Shown here piece by piece: positions 34,326-43,942 of a stretch of DNA of 64,000 nt. A program made the position numbers and the translations under genes. The notes under the pieces were generated by a model, which was not told where the DNA came from, did not search any database, and saw nothing but the letters and a program-made list of their open reading frames with translations. How positions within the stretch are numbered: the stretch's first letter is position 1; the number at the start of each line of letters is the position of its first letter. Origin of the DNA: Lolium rigidum (lineage: Eukaryota; Streptophyta; Magnoliopsida; Poales; Poaceae); assembly GCF_022539505.1 (NCBI RefSeq), contig NC_061510.1, forward strand, positions 397,030,249-397,094,248, given 5' to 3'.

Positions 34326-34930
34326 ATATGGTCGATATGTAGATGTAGAGGGTATCGAAGGACTGGTAACAATATATCCAATATATGCATGTGAATTGAT
34401 GAGATACATGCGATCATATCAAAAGGAAGTAAGGCCATGTTCTACCTGAAAGGTGACAACCCATAGCTAGCCAAAAGAGCACTAGATGTACCGAGGTTCA
34501 AGACGCAACAACCATATAAGGCGATAAAAGGCAACACGCACCATCACAACCGCAATGGCCAACAACTGTCTAAAACCACATTAGTTCAAGTTTATTCTCT
34601 GGTGAAGATGTACAATGATCCACACATTAGAACATACATACTCTAAATAAGAATATTGGGCTTGGAAGACAACAGGAACTACTCTTTGTTAGTTGCGATT
34701 TACCTTTTGTGAGGGGCGACCTGGTCGGGAAGGGGGGGCGAGCTTGGGAGATAGAGGAGCTAGGTATAATGTACATAGTGATACTGGACTACTGTACGCT
34801 TGCGTAGGGGAGAGAGAGGAGGGAGGTCAGAGAAGACTAAAAGGGATCCACTAGGAAAGAAAAGAAAATAGATGAATTTGGCCACACGGTGATTGGCGGG
34901 CAATGGAATGGATGAACTCTGCACCGTAAA
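34326..34930 (-). repeat. Duplicated block a, copy 1 (bHLH-upstream related)
   Basis: Matches 37385-37975 along its length: GGTCGATATGTAGAT near the start, then CCCATAGCTAGCCAAAAGAG, ACTACTCTTTGTT, and finally the bHLH-promoter words TTGCGTAGGGGAGAGAG and TTTGGCCACACGGTGATTGG. The offset between the copies is about 3.06 kb. Confidence 0.7.
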
Positions 34931-34999
34931 GGCCGAAGGATTTCTCGCCTTCTCAGCGCATCACACTATGTTCATGTGCGAACAAAGGGTACACATCCC

Positions 35000-35430
35000 C
35001 GACAATAATTTCGTAGCTATAATTTTCAGCCAGTAAATTTTGACCATTCTTCAGCAGTAGGTTCTCAACAGTAATTATCGTAGAAGTGCCAGTAATTGAT
35101 CAACATTAAATTTTTGATACCATTATTTATCGTACAGTAATTGTTATGCGTAACGCCTCAATTATTGTACTTTTCTAGCGTTGCTTCAATAACTTATCAT
35201 CAGTAACTTTTCAACCGTAGCTCTTCATTGGTAACTGCTTTCTTATGCATTAGCCAACAGTAGTTCTCCGACTGTAATTACCCTACGGTAATTCTTCAAC
35301 AATGCATAATTATAGTTCACCTTCAAGTTTTTTACTGTCTTCTACCGTAATTGTCCAATAGTAGTTCTTCAATAGCGTGTGAACGGTCATTTTCAGCAGT
35401 AATATTTTGGCATCAAATCTTCAACAGTAA
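35000..35430. repeat. Degenerate short-period repeat (CAGTAATT/TTCAACAGTA words)
   Basis: Words such as CAGTAATT, CCGTAATT, TTCAACAGTA and TAGTTCTTCAA recur irregularly every 15-35 bp. No coding potential. It resembles a decayed satellite or the expansion of a simple motif. Confidence 0.45.
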
Positions 35431-35559
35431 CAACACTTTATTATTTGTGTCTCTTTTACTCGAAAATACTACATTCTTCCATGGATTGCCTAATGAGGGG
35501 TTCTCGTAGAGTAACTTAAGGAAAAATACTCCACTATTTACCATCTCTTTTATTTGACC

Positions 35560-36060
35560 TACTCTACACTTGCGCATGGGAGAGAGGTGGGGGAGGTAAG
35601 AGGCAACTGGAAGGCGTGGAGAGAGAAAGGAAATTAATACTCTACTCGGGATTTGGCCACGTGGTGATTAGCAGGAGTGGGGTTGGATCTACTCTGCTCT
35701 GATTTCTTTCCTTTTTCAAGGAGAGATCGAATCTAGCAGCGTTCATGTAGAGTGGACATGCGAGTTGGCCCGGCCCAGCCAGCCCAACCTAGACCTACCC
35801 GGAACATGTTGAAGAACCGCGAACTCCTTCCATTCAAAATTACCCAGTCAAAGTCACAATGATGATGATTTAGTCCTCCCAAGTCTCAACTTCGTGGCTT
35901 GCAAGTTGTGCGATGTGAATTGAGCAATGTTGTAGAGGAAGTGGGCCTAGGAGCGATGTAAGTTTCTCCATGGTGGTAATGTCACAAGTCATGACGATCC
36001 TTCTACCCCGCAGGTGGATTTTGTGTGATGAAGCGTGGGTAGGCGATGAGTGATCTGGAT
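35560..36060 (-). repeat. Promoter-derived block b, copy 1, plus flank block c, copy 1
   Basis: 35565-35815 matches the bHLH 5' flank (TTGCGCATGGGAGAGAGGTG, GATTTGGCCACGTGGTGATT, GTAGAGTGGAC). 35816-36060 matches 36845-37130 (CTTCGTGGCTTGC, GAGCAATGTTGTAGAGGAAG, CCAACATGA). Confidence 0.7.
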
Positions 36061-36079
36061 GGCATAGTTTTCCAACATG

Positions 36080-36215
36080 ACGGGAGTGCGGCTGGATCTA
36101 CTCTACTCAGCTCTGCTTTCTTTTTTTCTTTCAGGGAAATTGAATTTGGCACCGTTGGGGTAGAGTGGACTTGCGAGTTGGCCTGGCCCGGCCCAGACCT
36201 ACCCGGAGCATTTTT
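36080..36215 (-). repeat. Promoter-derived block b, partial copy 2
   Basis: Carries only the distal half of the unit (GCTGGATCTACTC, GTAGAGTGGACTTGCGAGTT, CCCAGACCTACCCGGA). It ends at a T-run at 36211 that begins a short retroposon-like tail (TTTTTTTTGAG, CACTTTATTGATC), probably a 3' fragment of a minus-strand LINE/SINE ending near 36282. Confidence 0.55.
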
Positions 36216-36281
36216 TTTTGAGAAAAAATTGGCACTTTATTGATCATAACAAATCATTACACAGAGTCTTCCGGATACAGT

Positions 36282-36469
36282 CCTGGTCGAGCCTGGCCGA
36301 GTCGTCCTCGGACGCGGGGACTCGCGCTGCCTCCTCCGCCCTCCGCCGCCCCGCGGGAGCCGCTGCTCTGTCCCGTGACGGCGGAGGATGGCTCCGCGGC
36401 GCGGCTGCCGGCGGCGGCGCGGTGCGGCGGGCGCCAGGGCTCGGCGGCGAGCGCCGACGCGTGGTCCAT
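36282..36469 (-). pseudogene. Truncated copy of bHLH exon 1
   Basis: Starts [16 protein letters not shown] at 36469 and keeps [17 protein letters not shown], as in the intact gene at 30753. It then loses phase (GSASPRVRGRLG in place of the [13 protein letters not shown] frame) and stops without the donor site or any later exon. An insertion of about 7 codons lies after PPH. Confidence 0.85.
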
Positions 36470-36845
36470 TGTGGCGGCCAGGGTCGTGGCGAGGCTCTAG
36501 GGTTCCGCGGGCGGGCGAGAGGCGACCAGATCGAGCGGGGAGGCCGAGGCTGGCGAGCTCGCAGTGGCAGTGACCTACTACAGTACATTTGCGCAGGCAG
36601 GGGAGAGAGGTGAGAGTCAGAGGAGAGTGGAAGTGCCCGCGTGGAGAGATAAAGGAAATTGATATTAATACTCTACTCGGGATTTGGCCACGCGGTGATT
36701 GGCGGGCGTGGGGCTGGATCTACTCTCCTCTGCTCCGCTTTCTTTCTTTTTTTCATTCGAGGAGAGATCGAATCTGCCGGCAGCGTTCGTGTAGAGTCGA
36801 CCTGCGAGTTGGCCCGGCCCAGCCCAGACCTACCCGGATCATGTT
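36470..36845 (-). repeat. Promoter-derived block b, copy 3 (upstream of the exon 1 copy)
   Basis: The longest and best-conserved promoter copy, matching 30754-31135 over its length, including GCAGGGGAGAGAGGTGAGAG and GATTTGGCCACGCGGTGATT. It sits in the same position relative to the exon 1 copy as the original does to the gene. Confidence 0.8.
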
Positions 36846-37130
36846 GAAGTACCGCGATTCTGTTTTTGTTCGGAATTATCATGCATTCTAGGTTTAGCTA
36901 AAGTTAATCATGAGGGTTTATCCCTTCCAAGTCCTAACTTCGTGGCTTGCACGTTGTGTGATGAGAATCGAGCAATGTTGTAGAGGAAGTGGGGGATGGT
37001 GGTAATTAGACGTCAAGCAAAGTGTCACAACTCATGACAATCCTTCAACCTCAAGGGATTTTTCCTGATGAAGCATGGGCACGTGATGAATTCTCCAGAT
37101 GGCGTAGCTGTCCAACATGATAGATGAGAT
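36846..37130 (-). repeat. Flank block c, copy 2
   Basis: Counterpart of 35816-36060. Shared words include CTTCGTGGCTTGCA, GAGCAATGTTGTAGAGGAAG and TCCAACATGA. A third, more diverged copy lies near 38220-38515 (CTTCGTGGTTTTCATGTTG, GATGAGAATCGA). Confidence 0.6.
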
Positions 37131-37384
37131 GGTGTGTCCAGAGACGAGTTATAAGGTAGCACAACTTCATACAGTGTGACTGTTACACTAGTTTTTTTTG
37201 TACACGTAACATAAGGGGATCAAAATACGCCTTCTCTGCATTTCGGTGTTAGGAAATCATAGTTACTCAACCATTCAACAACTGACCAACCATAATCTAC
37301 TAGTAGGATTGTTATTTTTTTGGCAAGCGGGGGTATCTCTATGAAATCACCTAACAAAGGACAAATAATGATCAATACATCAAT

Positions 37385-37975
37385 ATGATCGATATGTAGA
37401 TCTGGGGAGTATCAAAGGACCGGTAACAATATAGTATCCAGTATATGCACGTGAATCAATGAGACACATGTGCTCATATCAAATGCAACTGGGCCCATGT
37501 TCTACCATAAAAGTTGATAACCCATAGCTAGCCAAAAGAGCACCACATGTATCGAGGTTCAAGAAGCAACTACCATATAAAGCGATAAAAGGCAACACTG
37601 CGAAGCACCGTCACATCCACATTGGCCAATGATTATTAAGACTGAACTCTCATTATCGCAAGTTCATTCTTCACTTAGGATGTATAATGATCCATATATT
37701 ACAACCTGCATACTCTAAATAAGAAGCCTGGGCTTGGAAGACAATGGGAACTACTCTTTGTTGTGACTTACCTTTTGCGAGGTGCGGCCTGATCGAGAGG
37801 GAAGAAGTTCGAAGACCCAGAGCTCGCGGTGCCACTAAGTCATTGACCTACTGTACACTTGCGTAGGGGAGAGAGGGGGTCAAAGAAGATAGGAAGAGAT
37901 CCGTGGAGAACGAAAATAAAAATATATACTCTGGATTTGGCCACGCGGTGATTGGTGGGCATTGGATGAATATGG
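37385..37975 (-). repeat. Duplicated block a, copy 2
   Basis: Counterpart of 34326-34930 (see CCCATAGCTAGCCAAAAGAG at about 37520 and CTTGCGTAGGGGAGAGAG at about 37859). It includes the beginning of the promoter-derived unit. Confidence 0.7.
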
Positions 37976-38219
37976 TAGCGATGGTCCTTTGACTTGGTTT
38001 GACCCTGTTTGGGAGATAAGGGACTGGAATACAATCACGAGAGTCAGTGGGATCTATCAAAATTCTTTTAATCTCACTTTCTCCCCATTCGGTAGCTTCC
38101 CTCCTCCATCCTCTTCGTAGCCATGGTGTTAGTCATCTCACTTTGTAACAAACATCAACGACCACATACATGTCAACAAGCGCACAAACCTTCTATTTTT
38201 ATACATGGATCACAACCAA

Positions 38220-38515
38220 TGATAAGGGATGTTTATCGAATACGAGGTTCAGACTCAAGTCGCAAGGAAGAGAAGCATGGCCATCCCAGCTTCGTGGTTT
38301 TCATGTTGCATGATGAGAATCGATTTTTTTTGTCCAGGAGGTGGGGAAAGGAAGGATGGACATTTCTCAATGTTGGTTAGTTGTCCATGAAAATTTCACA
38401 AGTCTGAGATGATCTTTTTTCCTGAGACGGTTTTTCATGGTAAAGGGTGTGTTTGTGTTGAATGTTTTTGATGTCATTGTTTAGTTGTTTTCCAACAAGA
38501 TAGATCAGAGGGTGT
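38220..38515 (-). repeat. Flank block c, copy 3 (diverged)
   Basis: Shares CTTCGTGGTTTTCATGTTGCATGATGAGAATCGA-like order with block c and ends TCCAACAAGATAGAT, as copy 2 ends TCCAACATGATAGAT. No gene. Confidence 0.45.
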
Positions 38516-38589
38516 ACGACGACATCACATGGTGTGAGAATATTTTTTTTACATTGTATGGGATGACTTAACTACAAAGGATATTTAAA

Positions 38590-39540
38590 AGGAAGCAGGA
38601 AAATTCTCCCAGTCCGGATAATCCCGGCCCCTGAAAAACGGCTAAGGACTTTCGGCCGAACCCCCTGGATCCTGGCCAGATATTTTCAGCAGGCCCGGAT
38701 AATCCGGGGGGGGGATAATCGGCCCCTTACTTAGGCCGGATAATCCACCCCCTTCTCTTCCTGCAACGGCTCGATTTTGGAGGGGTATAAATACCCCTCT
38801 TCTTCCTCCACCACAAGCTGCTCATTCATCCCAAGTTCATCCACCATTAGAGCCAACTCAAGAAACACAAGAATCACAAGATCTCCTCCTCCAACCATCC
38901 AAAGCTCTTGATCTTTGGAGAATCGAAGGAGAAGACCCCGATCTACATCTTCACCGAAGCGATTTACATTTCCCCCTCTTTTGATTAAGGGACCCTTTGC
39001 TAGTGTTTCATTTGGAAACCCTAGTTGCTTGTGGTTGATTTGTTCTTGTTATTGTTGTTGTATTGTTACAGATATTGGGAGCCAACAATTCGGTTGTGGA
39101 TGTGTGCCCCAGAACCTTGTAAAGGCCCGATTTCCGCCTCGAGGAAATCTCATAGTGGAAGTGGGCTAGGCCTTTGTGGCGTTGGTCTAGCCTTCGTGGC
39201 GACCACACTCCTCCAAACGTAGACGTACTTCCCCTCAAAAGGAAGGAACTACGGGAATCATCTCCGTGTCTCCGCGTGCTCCACTCTCGGTTACCTCTAT
39301 CCTTATTAGCTCTATTATATCTTGCTTAGTTGTATATCTTGTCATATAGGTAAATTCACATAGTTGCATATCTAGAGAATTTACCTTGTGTCAAGCCTTA
39401 ATTGAAAAAGAACTAAAAATTGGGTAGCACCTAATCACCCCCCTCTAGGTGCGGCATACGATTGTTTCAATTGGTATTAGAGCCTCGGCTCTTATTTCGG
39501 GTTTAACCGCCTAAGAGTATGCCGGACGGTGAGACTATGG
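38590..39540 (+). mobile_element. Copia-type LTR (SIRE/Maximus-like) with primer site, element truncated
   Basis: The LTR ends CCCCCCTCTAGGTGC...GTTTCA at 39469 and is followed by TTGGTATTAGAGCC at 39471, a one-mismatch tRNA-Met primer site. The TATA box GGTATAAATACCCC is near 38783. The left boundary is approximate. The element breaks off about 70 bp into its internal region, where Gypsy sequence begins (about 39541). No coding part remains. Confidence 0.65.
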
Positions 39541-40357
39541 AAGGGGCGTGAAGTTGAAGCGATGGTGACCCAACTGCGCGGAACCAGACCGAAAATTTAG
39601 TGCGGCAAATGAGGAAATTTCATGCAGTATGGGGCGCAAGTTCCGCAAAGTTACTGTTACAACACAAGCAAGATAAGATGATTTCCGGTTGATATGAAGC
39701 CGGAGATGTTGGAGTTTTGGAAGCTCTTCAAGATTCTTTCCGGATTAAAAGCTAGGCGGAGTAGTGACGAATCCTGAAGAACTTCGGGGGCTACTGCTGT
39801 GGATATAGTTTATGGGTATGCCAACGATGTTGTCCAGATCTGGCAAGCCCGAGTGGCCCACAAACGGTGGTGGGGACATATGGCCCACCGGGCGACCCGA
39901 TTCTTTGTTGATTGAAGATGGATGAAGCCCAGCCCAGGAACAGGAGCCGGATCCTAACCGACCTACGGCAGAAGTCGGAACAAGGAAGGCCCATGAAGTA
40001 TCTGGATCCAGGACGACAAGTTAGGAAGTAGGTGGATCTTTGACGTACATGACAATGTATATTCCGTAGTTAGACATCTTGTATTCCGGCTAGGACTTTC
40101 CGTAGAAACCCTAGGTCCTGGCGCCTTTATAAGCCGGATCCCGGGAGCCCTAGAGGCACAACCACAATTCATTGTAACAACGCGAAAGCGCCCAGATAAT
40201 TCCAGACAAGCAGCAGTAGGCCATGTCTTCGAGCAGGTATTCCGAAGCTGGGTAAATCGTGTACCACCGTCCCGTTAGCTCTCCGCCCAATGGCCACTAC
40301 TTCTTCCCCCCCTTCGTGAGGATCCACCTCCGGGGTACCGTCGAATAGGTAACGACA
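39541..40357 (+). mobile_element. Ty3/Gypsy 3' end with LTR (39795-40357)
   Basis: Internal 3' remnant with polypurine tract CTTCGGGGGCTAC, then a 563-bp LTR starting TGCTGTGGATATAG and ending GGTAACGACA. Same family as 23634-24193, diverged by many substitutions. No 5' LTR or coding part. Confidence 0.7.
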
Positions 40358-40524
40358 GATCCTACATTCTGATCCATCTTTTGACATGTTGTTCCCCTTC
40401 AATAATGTTGGTTTTAGGTTGGAGATGTTCGTTAAACCTTATTGATTTTTACATCTCATTACCTTTTTTGATTCTGATAAACTTGTTTCTTTTGTAACAT
40501 GATTCCTTTTGTTGCTGTAACCAG

Positions 40525-40673
40525 GTTCATATTCCATGTCCGTGGGAAAAGCAATGGATTTTAATTGTTGCAAATTTCTTCGACAATACATTCGACATCC
40601 TCAATCCGGATAACTCAGATGAGAAGTTCAACAGTAATTTTCAACTTCAAGATTTTATTCCAAAAGAGTTACC
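40525..40673 (+). pseudogene. Ulp1/C48 protease C-terminal fragment
   Basis: After a plausible acceptor (TAACCAG) the frame reads VHIPCPWEKQWILIVANFF, then DNTFDILNPDNS, the strand-strand pattern around the catalytic His and Asp of Ulp1-like proteases. The position normally HW is QW here, so the catalytic histidine appears lost. No Gln/Cys part follows. Likely a broken fragment. Confidence 0.45.
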
Positions 40674-40991
40674 CAGGTTGTCGACTATTCAATATCAATG
40701 AGTTCAACATAAGATATGTTAAATGACGAAGGTGGAAACAGTAACGCTTCGATCCTGTGCGAACATGGGCCAGGCCCATTTGGATCGAGCTAGTTAGCGT
40801 GAACGGTAAGGAGCGATGAATGCGTGGCCTGAGTTCAATTGCTGTGCGGCCCACCAAGGTGGCCTTCGCGTAGGATGTAAGCAAACTAGTCCGTTCCGTT
40901 GGTTCCAAGCCTACTTGAGTTCGCACCGTCGACGGCCGTTACTCCCCGCACCACCGTCCCATCCCACCGGAAAGGCGTCGAGAATCTCGAG

Positions 40992-43074
40992 ATGACTGGC
41001 CTCCACGACAAGCGCGCCACCACCGAATCCCGGAGATCCAAGCGCCTTGAGCGCTCCAAGCCCGAGGCGGCGGCGCCTCCGGCACGCCGGGCCAGGCACG
41101 CCGAGGGTCTGGTTCCTCCGCGCAAGCGCGAGTCCCACGTCCCCGCTGCGAGGGTTGCGACACCACCTTCACCCCCTTACGGCGATCGGGACCCCGGTGA
41201 TGTGACCGTGGCTCCTCCTCCGGCTCCCCGTGCTGAGGCCCCGGCTCCTCCGCCTAAGCGCTTTGGCTGCGGTCGCGTTATTCTGCCTCGCACCGCATAC
41301 GCACTCCGCAACCGCCTCGTCCCGGACACCAGCAAGCCCAAGCCCATGCCCACCCCCCAGCGCGACGAGATAATAAGGTATCTCCACCCCCGACCCACCG
41401 GCAGCGCAATCGCTTCCTTACTTAAGCGTGATATGTGTGTGATTTTGAACACTTCTGCTCTTTCAGGGAAGAACGTAAGCGTGGTCAAACATGGCAAACT
41501 CCAATGTGTGCACGTGTGGGTTTGGAATACTACAACAGCATGAATCAGGTTATTGGGACATATTTTTAGCTTCCTTACTTTCTTCTGCTGGTAGAAAGTC
41601 AAACCTGAATAAACAAGATCGTTGCAAACATAGAATGTAAGACATGGGCGTGGGTGATTATAGAGAAACTCAGCATGTGCTGCTCTAGATTGCTTCTTCA
41701 TTGCGCTTGCCATGCTGCCTACAACTTTTGCATGAGGTATAGATGTAGACTGGGCGCCTTGATATTGCTGCCACGGTTTGGTTTGGTCCTGGTCCGACGC
41801 TGACCACTTTGGTAACATTTATTCCAGTGATATCTGTATCAACTGAGGCGTCAACGGTTTTGAACAATGGTGCACCCTAAGGACTACTACCTCCGTTTCA
41901 AGGAATAAGGCGTCCTCGTTTTACGAGTTTTTTGTTTAACCAAGAATTACTTTAAATAGATAAAGATTGTTTGTATGAAATTAGCATCATTAAAAAGTGT
42001 TTTTCAATACGAATCCAACGATACTATATACATATAATATAATCAAGATTTTGTTGCTCAACTTTTATGGTCAAAGTTCGTTTTGGAACGTGTGCGTCTT
42101 ATTCCTTGAAAAGGAGGTAGTATATGAATCGAAAAAACCACCCTACCTTTCTTGTCTGTACATACAAGTGTCGGTATACAACAGCCTGCAAGTTCTCTAG
42201 ACTATGTGTATCAAAAGGTTATCATGTAGTCTTCTTGTCCCCATGTTCCGTAAAAGTTCCCCAACAATGTCCCAGTGAGTTGGACTTTGTAAACCATGAT
42301 CATACTCTTCAATATCTTCCAACGTGAGCTCAAGTCTATGGAACCAATATGTAATGTGTCTCTCTCTTAACCTGCCCGGTTCTTTTTTTCTTATTCTTTT
42401 CCCTGATTTTCATGGTAAGGTTATCATCATATAACTTCTTTCTAAGTTACATGGCACTGTATTGCACCTTTGACTGCCCTCTTATATGTTTGTCAAGACT
42501 AAATCTAGTACTCCCTCCAGCTAGCTGCGTCGATTAATTTGGGCTGGAGGGACTAGTTCATTATGCAGTACTAAGCTTCTAACTACTCATCGTTTAGTAT
42601 ATACACCCTTGCACTGCCCTCATATGTTTGTGAATTTATTAGGACGATGAGCATGAGCTGGTTAAAGCAGTAAGCAGCAATGCCTTTGTCTTCAATGGTA
42701 TCTGGTTTCATGCAAATTTCCTTGCTAAGCGTAAAGGAGCTACCAACTGTGTTGATCTTGTCCCCAAGTACTTCTTTGCTGAATTGGTAGGCTGCAGTGG
42801 CGGCCATTCTTGTGTTTCATGTGTTAAGCTTGCGCCAGGTGAGTTCAATAATACCAGTTCCACTTTTTGTTCACACATATATCTTGATCATGTTTTGGAG
42901 CTTTATGGTGCTTACATAACTGATTTAACTCTTGTAGGTGATCCCAAAAACATTGGTGGCTGTAGTCTGTGCTCTGAAAAGATGATGCATCCTGCTGGTG
43001 GTGGATATCATGGTGCCCAACCTCGACCTGTTCGACATGCTCCTGATGGTCTACAGATTTCATTTAGTTTCTGA
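40992..43074 (+). CDS. DUF3615-type protein (four exons)
   Basis: Exons 40992-41377, 41467-41548, 42643-42838 and 42938-43074 join in phase to 266 residues with TGA at 43072. Exon 1 is a basic, Pro/Ala-rich leader (MTGLHDKRATTESRRSKRLE) that looks nuclear and disordered. Exon 2 supplies GLEYYNSMNQ. Exon 3 has IWFHANFLAKRKGATN and KYFFAELVGCSG. Exon 4 has CSLCSEKMMHPAGGGYHGA. These blocks (ALEYYN, the FHANF strand, FFAEL, a C-x-x-C pair and HP-G-YHG) are the DUF3615 pattern of grass proteins of unknown role. An in-frame ATG at 40899 could add 31 residues. Intron 3 is about 1.1 kb and holds a Stowaway MITE. The splice model is by eye; borders fit GT/AG. Confidence 0.75.
41887..42120. mobile_element. 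Stowaway (Tc1/mariner) MITE in a DUF3615 intron
   Basis: 234 bp with inverted ends CTACCTCCGTTTCAAGGAAT (left) and CTACCTCCTTTTCAAGGAAT (right end reverse-complemented), flanked by TA on both sides (41885-41886 and 42121-42122). AT-rich, non-coding. Confidence 0.9.
42505..42556. mobile_element. Extremely short Stowaway-like hairpin
   Basis: CTAGTACTCCCTCCAGC and its near reverse complement GCTGGAGGGACTAG are separated by about 21 bp. This looks like both ends of a Stowaway element with almost no interior. It lies in the same DUF3615 intron. Confidence 0.5.
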
Positions 43075-43491
43075 ATGTCAGAAGTTCTAGAATCTGGTGT
43101 CCATTACTATCGTAATATGGATGAAAGAAAAACAAATCATGTTTATTGTTGTATTGTGATCCAAATTCATATACTAAAGGGAGGCTAACTTCTGACGAGC
43201 GGAGCGAGGCCCGTCGCCGGATCGTTGGCACCGTCTATATATACATCTTGTAAGCTGCCGGCTAGGGTTCATCAGATTATAAGATAATCCACGGCGTTTG
43301 TAAACACTCCCCGATATAGAGAAGTTTTGTTGGCTGGCGCCCGTGGTTTTTTCCCCTTCTCTGTTGGAAGGGGTTTTCCACGTTAAATCTTGTGTCCCCT
43401 GCGTTTGTTCTTGTTTCGTTCTTCGTTATTTGCTTGTCGCTTTTATAACAAGTGGTATCAGAGCCCGTGTTTCAATCTAGGGTTTTGCGAC

Positions 43492-43939
43492 ATGTCTTCC
43501 TTGAAGTTCGATCTACCGCAGCTGGATTATACCACGAGATTTTCTCTCGTGGCAAGTGAAGATGAGGGCGATCCTTACCCAATCTTCTGATCTGGATGAA
43601 GCTCTTGATGGATTTGGCAAGAAAGATGCCAAGACCTGGACCGACGAAGAAAAGAGGAAAGACCGTAAGGCTTTTTCATCAATTCAGCTTCATCTATCCA
43701 ACAATATCTTGCAGGAAGTGCTGTCTGAGAAATCCGCAGCGGCGCTGTGGTTGAAATTGGAATCGATGTGCATGTCCAAAGATCTAACCAGTAAGATGCA
43801 CGTGAAGATGAAGTTGTTCTCGCACAAGCTGCAAGAAGGTGCGTCAATGATGAATCATCTATCGATTTTTAGAGAGATCGTTTCTGATTTACTGTCCATG
43901 GAGGTAAAGTATGACGATGAGGATCTCGCTCTTATACTG
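43492..43939 (+). pseudogene. Copia gag (frameshifted)
   Basis: Starts MSSLKFDLPQLDYTTRFSL, changes frame near 43550, and continues as gag of the UBN2 type (SNNILQEVLSEKSAAALWLK, then MHVKMKLFSHKLQEGASM) to 43939. The C-terminal part with the zinc knuckle and the protease are deleted. Confidence 0.75.
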
Positions 43940-43942
43940 TAA

